Notes under the pieces: generated by a model
Told to the model about the DNA's origin: nothing
What the model saw: the letters and a program-made list of their open reading frames with translations, nothing else
The model's database searches: none
Assembly: GCA_002633005.1 (NCBI GenBank)
Contig: NMRA01000640.1
Location: forward strand, 104,191-136,507
DNA: 32,317 nt
Direction of reading: 5' to 3'
DNA from: Phoronis australis
Lineage: Eukaryota; Phoronida; Phoronidae
Shown: in pieces, positions 25,601 to 29,907 of the stretch
Position numbering within the stretch: position 1 is the first letter of the stretch
Layout of the letters: each line of letters opens with the position of its first letter
Made by a program: the position numbers and the translations under genes

Positions 25601-28600
25601 ACAGAGCAACATGAAATTGTCAATTAACACAAGTAGCAAATCTTAAGCAACTTTGTCTATATACTAGTAACGAATCAGAATTCATTTTAGAAGGAACACT
25701 CTGCAAAATGCAACGAATTTCGTGAGCTTTCAAGTCCTTTCGACATTTCAACACATACGGTGTCGGTTGTGTTACCATCACACTCTAAATACTGATTCTA
25801 TGAATGCCAGACTCGATTTAACATAAATGCTCGCCCCAAGGCAACGCTAACCTGTGAATTATCGGCAGCATCGCAGGGAAGCGTCCATTGGTCTTCCTGG
25901 TCACGCTTGCACGCCCTCTCCAGGCAGCCGTCAAACAGGTCCAGCACATCGGCCCAGTGGTAGAGCTCACACTATGACAGGACAAGAGGGACATTAGTGT
26001 AGCAAATGGCTGGTCAAAATGAAACACTTCCATGCTAAACCTTTGTAAGCTGCTACTTAAACAAATTTCACGCGACTTAAAGGCATTTTGATAATCTAAA
26101 TGATTTACAATGTTTCCTAATCTGTAAACAACAGCAGGTTGCGCTAGTACACGTTTTTTTAATTAAAGGGCACATGGTCTCTTACATTACACAAAAGACA
26201 ATTCCTCCATAAAAAGCCATTCTATAAAAATGTGTGCACCTCGCACGAACACAATAGCAGTTTTGACACAGTGACCACATTTTAAAGAATTTACGTTATA
26301 ACTGCAAATATTTTGTGTTCTTTCACACTGTCCCATTCATATGACATATGCTTCATCATAAAAAAGATCAATCTCCTTCCAAAGCAGAGAACTAAAAGAA
26401 AGATTGAAGAATCTCAAGTAGATACAGAATAAATGAAAAAAGTAGGTAAAAAATTTCATGGCATAACTCCAGTCAAAGATCAGGGCTTGGAATGACCAAT
26501 GACAAAAAACGCGGCAACTTTGAAACTTTTACGGCCCAAATCATGCGCGCTACCCAGTCTTGAAATGGTCGATGTGAACCTTTCCCCGACAAAAATCGGG
26601 ACTAAAAAAAAAACCGTTACCACCATCAGTAGTCAGCCGAATTAGGCAAGCTTCAGGCAGAAAATTGAAGGTAGACATGCTAATAGGCAGGTAAAAAACA
26701 ATTTTGCTGATTTTTAATAACAATATCTGGGAATATGACACTAAAGTCATTACATTATGAGAGTTACTTTAAATGGGTTTAATGTGAAAGGATTTGCTTT
26801 CGATACTTCAAGATCAAAGCCGGGACATTCTACCCGGTATGACATTAACTGGGCTCCACTGAATCGTATATTACCCACCTTTCCATATGTCCATGACTTC
26901 ACCTCCTTTAAGACGGGTAGCAGCTCCTCGTCAGAACAGCCACGCAATCTGTCTATGAGTAGCCGGCATTCGCTGGGCTGCAACAGAAACAACATTTATC
27001 AACAGCCACTGTGTCACTTCAACACAACAATAAAAATAATCACGACTCTAAACTTAGGCACAAGCAATAGCAAAGTGGCGCAGGAACCTTCTTTATAAGG
27101 TGAGCAAGCGTCGACAATGAACTTAACACGTGTCGACTTTGTCCGTCGACATTAACAGACAACCAACTTCAGGAGTTACAATACAGTACATGACAAACGT
27201 AATCACACAAAACACCATTTACCAGTATGACATGGCATGGCCCAACATTCCACCTATTCTGATGGTTTGTTACACTTGCACTGTGCTGTCACAGTGGGCA
27301 ATTCCGCTAGCATTCCCGACACATGGCCAACTTGTTGACAACTTTATGCGTTTTCCGCAGACTTAGGCACCGAAGAATAACTTAAGAATAGTTTCAGTGA
27401 AGGTCACAAGAACAGTGTGCAACCAAATGAACCCATGATATATTTGGACCAATCAGATTTTGGAAAATTCCCATTTGCTATTGCTGATCAGTCACAACTC
27501 TAGGTATTATTCACATCAGACAAATAATCTTACTTGGAAACGACTTTCAAATCATGGCAACTGCAACGCACCAACATAATGATTGACCAATGCCATTGGC
27601 AAGTAATTTTTCAAATTTTTGTCCGAAAGAGACAACTTCAGCTTAAGAACCGTTTCAATTTTGAGTATCAAGACTTGGCTTAAACGAGAGACACCTGTAT
27701 CAGACATTAACAGAACAAACCGATTTGGGCAATCACAATTGCCCACCTCCCCAGCTGCATCAGTCTACAATGTCAGTACCACACTCAACACAGACTGCGT
27801 CTTGCTATTTTGTGGTAGACATATACGTCTCGTTACATGGATTTGAATCACGTCTAGTGCGCAATATGTGAAGACTCTTGTTTTCTGAATGCTACTGTTT
27901 GGAATATAACACACTAAAACTGCAAAACTCACCACTTCAGAAGTGCCCTTTTTTAACTTGTTTCTGTCTATCTTCATTTTGGGTACATTTCCGTAACGAC
28001 TAGCACGGCAAACCTCTTGTCGGGATTTACACCGGACTAGAAATAGAACACAAAGCCTTGATGTCTTCATAACTACAGTTCACATCGATCATCTCACCAA
28101 GATATCATTTCAGACAAGGTCAAAATCCCTCCACAGTGATTTTAACTTAACAGAACAAAGTATGTTCTTCAGGAATAGATCTGCAAGTGCACCTAGACAT
28201 TTCGAGTGGCAATAAGGGTACCTGATATGCAATTTTTATTCCCAGAGGTTATGCCTTGGATTCATACCACAGCTTCATTGAAGAATTGCGTATTTGCTAA
28301 GCCAAAAGCATTAGTTCTTGTTAGGTAATAGTGAGATAATATGACTTAATGCGCCCGTTTAAAAATTTCCTGGCAATACATGTGGAATAAAATGAAATGG
28401 CGAGATATGCTTTCCTCATCCCCAGTAGACAAGAAGGTTTTAAACGAGCATTTTATTTTTGAACATTATTGCTCCTTTTACTAGCTGCAAGAGGAACCAA
28501 AGCTAATAAGATTCCGGAACAATCCTCAGACTCAGAGGACCCCAGATACAACACCATGTCCAATATCCTGATACGAAGCCCAAAAGAATCTCACATACAC

Positions 28601-29087
28601 ATATGATTTAACGCGAATTCGAGTTCTGGACAAAAGCCCCGAGGCGAGGGCTTCAACTACTCAAGGCCAAGCCAATTTTCAAGTACGAAACAGCGAGGTT
28701 CAATGGCCTGGCTAACATGTGTACTAGTATTTTGATTGAGCATAACCACGGCACAATAATCAGTTGTAGTCAATAAAACCTCACAAAATGACAATGACAA
28801 ATTCGGTACGCTACATTATAAATATAAGTGTAGGAAACCACACTTGAGTGTAAATCTACAATCACTTTCGTTAAGAAAAGATTCGGCGTCAACGGAATGA
28901 ATCGACGAAACGGCCGCTTGCAACGCATACCTGGTGATAATCGGCAAATGCGCGACTATCAGGGTTCACTCTTGCTTTAAATGGTACAAGCCAACACTCA
29001 TACTTTTGTACAAAGGACAAATGGCAATCATTTCAGTCATTTTTAGCGATTTTCTTCAAATGAAACAGAAGAAAGACATCACTCACC
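955..29087 (-). CDS. HUWE1: HUWE1, HECT-type E3 ubiquitin ligase, N-terminal quarter (exons 1-25 of a longer gene)
   Basis: HUWE1 is a very large E3 ligase, more than 4,000 residues in vertebrates, that ubiquitinates substrates such as MCL1, p53, histones and MYC. Its long N-terminal alpha-solenoid forms part of a ring-shaped substrate platform. The 24 coding exons seen here join in frame into about 1,197 residues colinear with the human N terminus. Landmarks are [10 protein letters not shown] (start), [106 protein letters not shown] and [23 protein letters not shown]908 covers roughly residues 90-370 and DUF913 roughly 420-810. UBA, WWE, BH3-like and HECT parts lie beyond position 955. All introns have GT/AG borders on the minus strand. 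Exons 15, 16, 22, 24 and 25 are present twice, wholly or partly, probably as alleles. Confidence 0.97.
1474..2076. repeat. First copy of an allelic overlap (exon 25 start, intron 24, exon 24 end)
   Basis: It matches 2,078-2,647. The order exon 24 full, exon 25 part, exon 24 part, exon 25 full is what two overlapping unmerged contigs give. Confidence 0.85.
1871..2076 (-). pseudogene. HUWE1: Partial copy of HUWE1 exon 24 (contig-truncated)
   Basis: The 3' part of exon 24 ([20 protein letters not shown] to [15 protein letters not shown]) has its own donor GTAGGT. The 5' part is lost at the N at 2,077. One visible difference from the full copy is TPLAT against TPHAT. Confidence 0.85.
2078..2265 (-). 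pseudogene. HUWE1: Partial copy of HUWE1 exon 25 (contig-truncated)
   Basis: It begins like the full exon 25 ([19 protein letters not shown]), is interrupted by the N at 2,163 and stops at the N at 2,077 inside the exon. This is an assembly fragment, not a gene relic. Confidence 0.85.
2078..2647. repeat. Second copy of an allelic overlap
   Basis: It matches 1,474-2,076 with scattered differences. The N at 2,163 stands in for 34 bases present in the other copy (1,559-1,592), so an N here does not mean one missing base. Confidence 0.85.
2442..2687 (-). CDS. HUWE1: HUWE1 exon 24, complete copy (residues 869-950)
   Basis: This 246-nt exon encodes [40 protein letters not shown] and a C-terminal part with [15 protein letters not shown], matching human [20 protein letters not shown]...[15 protein letters not shown]. 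The acceptor is CTTTCAG and the donor GTAGGT. Both ends are phase 0. Confidence 0.97.
3280..3456 (-). CDS. HUWE1: HUWE1 exon 23 (residues 810-868)
   Basis: This 177-nt exon encodes [40 protein letters not shown] and [19 protein letters not shown], nearly identical to human [29 protein letters not shown]. The acceptor is TTTGTTTAG and the donor GTGAGT. Both ends are phase 0. Confidence 0.98.
4077..4140. repeat. Small palindromic repeat, 18-bp perfect arms
   Basis: CCACATTTTGAGAACCAG (4,077-4,094) and its exact reverse complement (4,123-4,140) flank a 28-nt core GATGCCTGTCATTCAG. A diverged relative is at 17,529-17,581. Probably a miniature inverted-repeat element. Confidence 0.7.
4231..4305 (-). 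ncRNA. Intronic C/D-box snoRNA, U59-like, copy 2
   Basis: In intron 22, sense to HUWE1, 75 nt, aligned without gaps to 7,496-7,570. The terminal stem CAGAA/TTCTG, the D' box CTGA, the D box CTGA and the 18S-complementary guide GACTTTCGTTCT are all kept. The C box reads TTGATGA, with T instead of the usual purine at the first position. Differences cluster in the segment before the D box, so that segment is not under guide constraint. It may be a working second copy or one in early decay. Confidence 0.75.
4557..5353. repeat. Copy B of a duplicated block (probable haplotype with element)
   Basis: It matches 5,909-6,699 and continues directly into the TTA-flanked element at 5,355. Confidence 0.85.
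4951..5020 (-). CDS. HUWE1: HUWE1 exon 22, copy B
   Basis: This 70-nt exon has the same splice sites and the same encoded residues as 6,303-6,372. It is probably the allelic copy, since two in one transcript would shift the frame. Confidence 0.9.
5355..5907. mobile_element. Truncated second copy of the PIF/Harbinger-like element
   Basis: The left end GGGCTGTTCCAGCAAAATC follows TTA (5,352-5,354), and the interior matches 14,479 to about 15,041. The right inverted repeat is missing because the contig ends at the N. It is the same family as the 753-bp element. Confidence 0.85.
5908..5908. other. Single-N contig join
   Basis: The N cuts a transposon copy after ATTGCACTC. The complete relative continues TGTTCACTGGC at 15,042, and the sequence right of the N restarts at a point already seen at 4,557. 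Confidence 0.88.
5909..6699. repeat. Copy A of a duplicated block (probable alternative haplotype)
   Basis: It matches 4,557-5,353 with few differences, including exon 22. Its left edge is the N at 5,908. Its right edge is where the other copy carries the TTA-flanked element; this copy reads TTCTTCTTTATAC, an uninserted site. Confidence 0.85.
6303..6372 (-). CDS. HUWE1: HUWE1 exon 22, copy A (residues 786-809)
   Basis: This 70-nt exon completes lysine and encodes [20 protein letters not shown] and then LNV, matching human EERIPIPLMDYILNV. The acceptor is GTTTTCAG and the donor GTAAGT. Its length is not a multiple of 3, so including both this and the copy at 4,951-5,020 would break the frame. 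Confidence 0.94.
6373..7057 (-). other. HUWE1 intron 21
   Basis: No gene seen. Between about 6,985 and 7,047 an imperfect 21-bp unit (GATGCCAACAGGTTAATTTC and variants) occurs about three times. The part below 6,699 belongs to the duplicated 4.6-5.35 kb block. Confidence 0.5.
7058..7355 (-). CDS. HUWE1: HUWE1 exon 21 (residues 687-785 plus part of 786)
   Basis: This 298-nt exon encodes [20 protein letters not shown], continues [20 protein letters not shown] and includes an acidic run [10 protein letters not shown]. It matches human [34 protein letters not shown] and the ASSEDEEEEE run. The tail after the acidic run ([14 protein letters not shown]) is shorter than in human. The acceptor is CTCTTACAG and the donor GTGAGT. 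It leaves AA of a lysine codon. Confidence 0.96.
7496..7570 (-). ncRNA. Intronic C/D-box snoRNA, U59-like, copy 1
   Basis: In intron 20, sense to HUWE1, 75 nt. The terminal stem is CAGAA/TTCTG. The C box GTGATGA (7,564-7,558) is perfect, the D' box CTGA at 7,532-7,529, a C'-like TGTTGAA follows, and the D box CTGA is at 7,504-7,501. The guide before D' (GACTTTCGTTCT) is complementary over 12 nt to the conserved 18S stretch AGAACGAAAGUC. The D'+5 rule selects the second A of GAAC, which corresponds to human 18S Am1031, the site I recall for U59 (SNORD59) and for yeast snR54. The guide before D is not conserved in the other copy, so D' is probably the active one. Confidence 0.87.
7650..7827 (-). 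CDS. HUWE1: HUWE1 exon 20 (residues 628-686 plus part of 687)
   Basis: This 178-nt exon encodes [40 protein letters not shown] and [19 protein letters not shown], a DUF913 block almost invariant from human to this organism. The acceptor is GATTTCCAG and the donor GTAAGT. Confidence 0.98.
8155..8261 (-). CDS. HUWE1: HUWE1 exon 19 (residues 592-627)
   Basis: This 107-nt exon encodes [20 protein letters not shown] and then [15 protein letters not shown], matching human [35 protein letters not shown]. The acceptor is ATTTTTTCAG and the donor GTAAGA. Confidence 0.97.
8867..8947 (-). CDS. HUWE1: HUWE1 exon 18 (residues 565-591 plus part of 592)
   Basis: This 81-nt exon encodes [20 protein letters not shown] and then PSLFLL, almost identical to human [26 protein letters not shown]. 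The acceptor is TTCCTTGCAG and the donor GTATAG. It leaves G of a split alanine. Confidence 0.97.
9341..9447 (+). repeat. Fragment of a dispersed, decayed coding-like repeat
   Basis: Reads [17 protein letters not shown] then stop. It resembles a plus-strand stretch at 4,849-4,900 ([13 protein letters not shown] then stop) and a minus-strand stretch at about 12,955-13,048 ([15 protein letters not shown], twin at 16,315-16,410). Probably remnants of one repeat family; source unknown. Confidence 0.4.
9527..9659 (-). ncRNA. Intronic H/ACA-box snoRNA, family copy 4
   Basis: In intron 17, sense to HUWE1, 133 nt. Hairpin 1 has stem GCATTTC/GAAATGC, pocket GTATCT and CCGAA, and upper stem CCAGAC/GTCTGG; the G-C pair of copies 1 and 2 is A-T here, a compensatory change. 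The H-box position reads AGACTG, not a perfect ANANNA. Hairpin 2 has lower stem GCAGC/GCTGC, pocket TGCATCGTT, upper stem CTCTCGA/TCGAGAG and right strand TGGAAAACT, then T and ACA (9,532-9,530). The first right-pocket base (C) weakens pairing at the first 18S site but not at the second. Confidence 0.83.
9691..9805. repeat. 23-bp tandem repeat, five units
   Basis: Five head-to-tail units GAGGTCACGGTTACAACAG+GACA; only the last carries an obvious change (AACAAGACA). Each unit has an AGGTCA nuclear-receptor half-site spaced by the unit length. Since 23 is not a multiple of 3 and the array is open in several frames, apparent reading frames over it are trivial. It lies in intron 17, about 30 bp upstream (host sense) of an H/ACA snoRNA. 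Confidence 0.9.
10264..10365 (-). CDS. HUWE1: HUWE1 exon 17 (residues 531-564 plus part of 565)
   Basis: This 102-nt exon encodes [20 protein letters not shown] and then [13 protein letters not shown] after the split glycine, matching human [34 protein letters not shown]. The acceptor is ACTGCAG and the donor GTGAGT. The residue at the exon 17/18 junction is leucine where human has valine. Confidence 0.97.
10988..11198 (-). CDS. HUWE1: HUWE1 exon 16, copy in block 1
   Basis: This 211-nt exon matches 13,614-13,824 except for one visible residue change in the TATATAP linker. The acceptor is TTTTTCCGCAG and the donor GTAAAA. It leaves G, completed by exon 17. Confidence 0.9.
11303..11437 (-). 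ncRNA. Intronic H/ACA-box snoRNA, family copy 3, allele in block 1
   Basis: 135 nt, between exons 15 and 16, sense to the host. Hairpin 1 has stem GCATTTC/GAAATGC, pocket GTATCT and TCGAA, upper stem CTAGAC/GTCTGG and an apical CAGA/TCTG. The H box AAATCA fits ANANNA. Hairpin 2 has lower stem GCAGC/GCTGC, pocket TGCATCGTT, a perfect upper stem ATCTTT/AAAGAT unlike the other copies in sequence, and right strand TGGAAAAAT, then T and ACA (11,308-11,306). Fifteen nucleotides separate the upper stem base from ACA. It is the most canonical copy. Confidence 0.88.
11893..12080 (-). CDS. HUWE1: HUWE1 exon 15, copy in block 1
   Basis: This 188-nt exon has the same splice sites and the same encoded residues as 15,264-15,451. 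It is probably the allelic copy. A real transcript should contain only one of the two. Confidence 0.9.
13099..13264. mobile_element. Short CCAAT-containing MITE-like element
   Basis: The ends carry CTGAACTGACC and GGTCAGTTAG as imperfect inverted repeats, with CCAATCAG just inside the left end and GGGCGGAGCTTG inside the right. Its allelic twin is at 16,462-16,627 and a diverged relative at 19,863-20,022. The block-1 contig ends just after it. Confidence 0.55.
13273..13273. other. Single-N contig join
   Basis: One N separates two blocks that repeat each other. Sequence left of it resumes uniquely after 16,635, and sequence right of it begins where 10,646 begins. Confidence 0.9.
13614..13824 (-). 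CDS. HUWE1: HUWE1 exon 16, copy in block 2 (residues 461-530 plus part of 531)
   Basis: This 211-nt exon encodes [20 protein letters not shown], a Ser/Thr/Pro-rich linker with [10 protein letters not shown], and ends LLDAPIP plus G. The start matches human HEVDLCRKECPFVIKPK and METD is shared. The linker is longer than I recall for the human protein. It differs from the copy at 10,988-11,198 by one visible residue (TAAAP against TATAP). The acceptor is TTTGCAG and the donor GTAAAA. Confidence 0.93.
13928..14062 (-). ncRNA. Intronic H/ACA-box snoRNA, family copy 3, allele in block 2
   Basis: 135 nt, between exons 15 and 16 of this block. It has the same structure as the copy at 11,303-11,437: stem GCATTTC/GAAATGC, H box AAATCA, lower stem 2 GCAGC/GCTGC, and ACA at 13,933-13,931. 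It is almost certainly the other allele and not a separate locus. Confidence 0.83.
14479..15231. mobile_element. 753-bp non-autonomous inverted-repeat DNA transposon, PIF/Harbinger-like
   Basis: The left end GGGCTGCTCCAGCAAAATC and the right end (reverse complement GGGCTGTTCCAGTAAAATC) are terminal inverted repeats. They are flanked by TTA on both sides (14,476-14,478 and 15,232-15,234). The uninserted allele near 11,860 reads AAATCACTTACATGG, with one TTA, so the 3-bp duplication is directly visible. A TWA target duplication is typical of PIF/Harbinger. Subterminal ACCACCCAT-like motifs recur near both ends. There is no transposase, so it must have been moved in trans. Confidence 0.85.
15264..15451 (-). 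CDS. HUWE1: HUWE1 exon 15, copy in block 2 (residues 398-460)
   Basis: This 188-nt exon completes glycine and encodes [20 protein letters not shown] and then [40 protein letters not shown] and LE. It matches human [21 protein letters not shown]...[17 protein letters not shown]. The acceptor is CATCTTGTAG and the donor GTAGGT. The protein sequence equals that of the copy at 11,893-12,080. Confidence 0.96.
16462..16627. mobile_element. Short CCAAT-containing MITE-like element (allelic twin of 13,099-13,264)
   Basis: It has CTGAACTGACC near one end and GGTCAGTTAG at the other as imperfect inverted termini, and relates to the element at 19,863-20,022. No coding content. Confidence 0.55.
16889..16969 (-). 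CDS. HUWE1: HUWE1 exon 14 (residues 371-397 plus part of 398)
   Basis: This 81-nt exon encodes [20 protein letters not shown] and then LASYES after the split aspartate, matching human [28 protein letters not shown]. The acceptor is TTTTTCAG and the donor GTGAGT. It leaves G of a split glycine. Confidence 0.96.
17256..17390 (-). ncRNA. Intronic H/ACA-box snoRNA, family copy 2
   Basis: In intron 13, sense to HUWE1, 135 nt. Hairpin 1 has stem GCATTTC/GAAATGC, pocket GTATCT and TTGAA, and upper stem CCAGGC/GCCTGG. The H-box position reads ACATGG, with G instead of the final A. Hairpin 2 has lower stem GTAGC/GCTAC, where other copies have GCAGC/GCTGC, so a C-G pair became T-A with pairing kept. 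The upper stem CCTCA/TGAGG also differs in sequence but still pairs. The invariant TGCATCGTT pocket and TGGAGAAAG right strand lead to T and ACA (17,261-17,259). These compensatory changes support a functional RNA over a plain repeat. Confidence 0.83.
17529..17581. repeat. Diverged copy of small palindromic repeat
   Basis: Arms TTTTCAGAACCA and TGGTTCTCAAAA (one mismatch) surround a GATGCCTG...ATTCA core. Both arms and core match the better preserved hairpin at 4,077-4,140, so this is a dispersed miniature inverted-repeat family. Confidence 0.6.
18129..18217 (-). CDS. HUWE1: HUWE1 exon 13 (residues 341-370 plus part of 371)
   Basis: This 89-nt exon completes lysine and encodes [20 protein letters not shown] and then VRTCIQQMT, matching human [29 protein letters not shown]. 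The acceptor is CTTCTTCCAG and the donor GTACGG. It leaves one base of an aspartate codon. Confidence 0.96.
18669..18730 (-). CDS. HUWE1: HUWE1 exon 12 (residues 321-340 plus part of 341)
   Basis: This 62-nt exon encodes [20 protein letters not shown] plus AA of a split lysine, matching human [21 protein letters not shown]. The acceptor is CAATTTCAG and the donor GTGAGT. Confidence 0.95.
19268..19368 (-). CDS. HUWE1: HUWE1 exon 11 (residues 287-320)
   Basis: This 101-nt exon completes valine and encodes [20 protein letters not shown] and then [13 protein letters not shown], matching human [33 protein letters not shown]. The acceptor is AGTTTTTAG and the donor GTGAGT. Confidence 0.95.
19588..19720 (-). 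ncRNA. Intronic H/ACA-box snoRNA, family copy 1
   Basis: In intron 10, sense to HUWE1, 133 nt. Hairpin 1 has a lower stem GCATTTC/GAAATGC, a pocket GTATCT on the left and TCGAA on the right, and an upper stem CCAGGC/GCCTGG. The H box is AGACTA. Hairpin 2 has a lower stem GCAGC/GCTGC, a left pocket containing TGCATCGTT, an upper stem CTCGA/TCGAG and a right strand TGGAAACCT, then C and the ACA box (19,593-19,591). There are 15 nt from the upper stem base to ACA, as expected for the class. Pockets match two 18S sites (Psi1056 and Psi1081 in human numbering) from remembered 18S sequence. It is related to three other intronic loci in this gene. Confidence 0.85.
19863..20022. mobile_element. Short inverted-repeat (MITE-like) element in intron 10
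   Basis: CTGACCAATCA (19,884-19,894) and its exact reverse complement (20,011-20,021) bracket about 115 bp. A diverged relative occurs at 13,099-13,264 and its allelic twin at 16,462-16,627. The shared interior includes a GGAGCTTG stretch near one end. No transposase is present. Confidence 0.6.
20071..20170 (-). CDS. HUWE1: HUWE1 exon 10 (residues 254-286 plus part of 287)
   Basis: This 100-nt exon encodes [20 protein letters not shown] and then [13 protein letters not shown], matching human [31 protein letters not shown]. The acceptor is CGTATTTCAG and the donor GTCAGT. It leaves one base of a split valine codon. Confidence 0.95.
20547..20561 (-). promoter_or_regulatory. CTCF-like motif in intron 9
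   Basis: The minus strand reads CCACCAGGTGGCGGC, which fits the bilaterian CTCF core CCASYAGRKGGCR at every position. A weaker related string, CCTCCAGGCGACAGG, lies about 70 bp away on the plus strand (20,484-20,498). Occupancy cannot be judged from sequence. Confidence 0.35.
20750..20866 (-). CDS. HUWE1: HUWE1 exon 9 (residues 215-253)
   Basis: This 117-nt exon encodes [20 protein letters not shown] and then [19 protein letters not shown], colinear with human [23 protein letters not shown]. The acceptor is CTGTTTCAG and the donor GTTGGT. Both ends are phase 0. Confidence 0.93.
21303..21377 (-). CDS. HUWE1: HUWE1 exon 8 (residues 190-214)
   Basis: This 75-nt exon encodes [20 protein letters not shown] and AS, then KK. 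It aligns with human [15 protein letters not shown]; the region after FEFY is shorter and diverged. The acceptor is GTTGGCAG and the donor GTAAGA. Both ends are phase 0. Confidence 0.93.
21612..21674 (-). CDS. HUWE1: HUWE1 exon 7 (residues 169-189)
   Basis: This 63-nt exon encodes [21 protein letters not shown], matching human SWGGKENGFGLAECCRDL. The acceptor is TTTTATAG and the donor GTAAGT. Both ends are phase 0. Confidence 0.95.
22075..22118. repeat. Short near-perfect palindrome in intron 6
   Basis: Arms GCATTAACAGTGCA (22,080-22,093) and its exact complement (22,100-22,113) flank a 6-nt loop. Past one A/C mismatch the stem extends by TTCC/GGAA. At 44 nt it is shorter than a usual pre-miRNA. 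Confidence 0.6.
22420..22498 (-). CDS. HUWE1: HUWE1 exon 6 (residues 142-168)
   Basis: This 79-nt exon completes the split serine and encodes [20 protein letters not shown] and then LTHLAE, matching human SKRSNYITRL...LTRLQHLAE. The acceptor is TTTCCAG and the donor GTAGGT. It enters in phase 2 and leaves in phase 0. Confidence 0.95.
22499..25281 (-). other. HUWE1 intron 5 (2.8 kb), no gene recognised
   Basis: No conserved reading frame was found. The intron holds a short inverted-repeat element (24,792-24,947), an A/T-rich low-complexity stretch (about 24,300-24,430) and a GC/CpG-richer patch (about 23,080-23,230). Near 23,750 a GCTCCGCCCACGTGAC stretch contains an E-box (CACGTG). Whether any of this is regulatory is unknown. 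Confidence 0.5.
24792..24947. mobile_element. Short inverted-repeat element, GGATCC-end family
   Basis: It starts AGGGGTGGATCCAGG and ends CCTTAGATCCGCTAA (complement TTAGCGGATCTAAGG), with G-rich and C-rich subterminal runs. Its ends resemble those at 29,908, 31,939 and 32,287. Non-coding; superfamily not determined. Confidence 0.6.
25282..25442 (-). CDS. HUWE1: HUWE1 exon 5 (residues 89-141 plus part of 142), start of DUF908
   Basis: This 161-nt exon encodes [20 protein letters not shown] and ends [12 protein letters not shown] plus AG of a serine codon. It is one of the best conserved N-terminal blocks and contains the SFSRHLY signature. The acceptor is TTGTATCAG and the donor GTGAGT. It is followed by the longest intron in the window (2.8 kb). 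Confidence 0.97.
25852..25971 (-). CDS. HUWE1: HUWE1 exon 4 (residues 49-88)
   Basis: This 120-nt exon begins [15 protein letters not shown], matching human CELYHWVDLLDRFDG, and continues into a poorly conserved stretch ending ADNSQ. The acceptor is CATAG and the donor GTTAGC. Both ends are phase 0. Confidence 0.95.
26879..26977 (-). CDS. HUWE1: HUWE1 exon 3 (residues 16-48)
   Basis: This 99-nt exon encodes [20 protein letters not shown] and ends SWTYGK, colinear with human ADCRALIDKLKVCNDEQLL...WNIGK. The acceptor TTCTGTTGCAG and donor GTGGGT give phase 0 on both sides. Confidence 0.95.
27933..28036 (-). CDS. HUWE1: HUWE1 exon 2: 5' UTR plus residues 1-15
   Basis: The acceptor is TTCTATTTCTAG (AG at 28,038-28,037). 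The first 59 nt are untranslated. The start codon ATG at 27,977-27,975 has A at -3 and opens [15 protein letters not shown], colinear with human MKVDRTKLKK. An in-frame ATG at 28,070 lies upstream of the acceptor, inside the intron. The donor is GTGAGT at 27,932, phase 0. Confidence 0.93.
27933..29086 (-). other. HUWE1 intron 1 and its surroundings
   Basis: Between donor 29,086 and acceptor 28,037 no coding block was recognised. Nothing else could be supported. Confidence 0.5.
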
Positions 29088-29100
29088 TCGTTGCCGCCAT
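28027..29100 (-). other. Possible 7-codon upstream ORF spanning the exon 1/exon 2 junction
   Basis: The ATG inside the YY1 element (29,100-29,098) has a strong context, with A at -3 and G at +4. If exon 1 (ending 29,087) joins exon 2 (starting 28,036), it reads MAATSPV and stops with TAA at 28,029-28,027, upstream of the HUWE1 start codon. Whether it is transcribed depends on the start site. It could reduce or tune HUWE1 translation; this is inference. Confidence 0.4.
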
Positions 29101-29120
29101 CTTGGAAATAGGAAGTGGCT
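29087..29120 (-). promoter_or_regulatory. HUWE1: HUWE1 5' untranslated exon 1 (5' limit unknown) with YY1-type element
   Basis: On the minus strand a perfect YY1-type element, CAAGATGGCGGC (29,104-29,093), is followed by CAACGAG and a strong donor GTGAGT (29,086-29,081). YY1 elements of this kind usually lie just downstream of the start site in TATA-less housekeeping promoters. An ETS/GABP-like AGGAAGTG (29,110-29,117) lies directly upstream. The exon joins the acceptor at 28,037. The 5' end is a guess. Confidence 0.6.
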
Positions 29121-29907
29121 CTGATAAAATGCGCAGCCGTGATGACACACATTTCTTGACCTGTTTTCTCGCCATATGGCAAAGTCTCAAATCGTCGATA
29201 GGTTGCGCTATGGGAAAGTCACGATGGGCACACTGAGAAAGTCCAGTAGGTGAGGCTACAACAGCAAATTTTTGCGCCTACGAAACAACAAGAATAACTT
29301 AACAGCACACTCCGCGTCATTGGCGCAAAAAATTCATTGGAGCACTGAGATTGCTTGACGGGCACATTGACTAAAGCTGGACGCCCGAACTAAGGAAACA
29401 ATTCAGTGATCAGGCAAGCGGCCACCGCACACACTCGGGTCCTGGCCGGCGTATGCTGGCCTATGACACTTCAGAGGCCGTGCTAAATTCGCCCACAACC
29501 CGCGTTTTTCTAGAATGATCCCTAGAACAGTCGGTATATTTCCAGTTTTCCACGTCTTCACGCTATAACTAAATCAAGTACATCATGCTCAGCTATACGC
29601 CGGACTCCGTCGCTCTACTCGGTTGGCAACTCGGCTGTTCGGTCTTTGGTTCGGTGAAGTAAGTCGGGCTCTTTCTTACTTTGACTTTTCATCCTGTCGC
29701 CTCAGCTACTGATACCTGACTTTTATACAACACGGCGTACAGTAGCCAATTGCGATTTCAAAAACATCCGCGAAACGAACTTCGATCCTCTCACGAGTTG
29801 GTCAATGAGTGCTGGACTGGGTGGTTTTTTAAAAGAAGCGATCAGTGAAAAATGACCTGGTCAGTAATAATTATAAACACGGGACGTTTTTTGTCTCCAG
29901 TAGTTCA
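29121..29907. promoter_or_regulatory. Upstream flank of HUWE1 (promoter side)
   Basis: No TATA box is placed relative to exon 1. CpG dinucleotides seem more frequent than in the introns. A plus-strand GGTGAAGTAAGTCGGG near 29,654 could be a splice donor of a divergent transcript, but no exon is supported. Confidence 0.3.

Noticed and set aside
27978-28070. HUWE1 start at the upstream in-frame ATG (28,070)
   Set aside because: A good acceptor (TTCTATTTCTAG) lies between that ATG and the conserved start, so it is intronic. The family start MKxDRxKLKK fits 27,977.
29620-29680. Divergent gene first exon with donor GTAAGT near 29,657
   Set aside because: Only a donor-like string is present. No second exon or conserved peptide was found in the flank.
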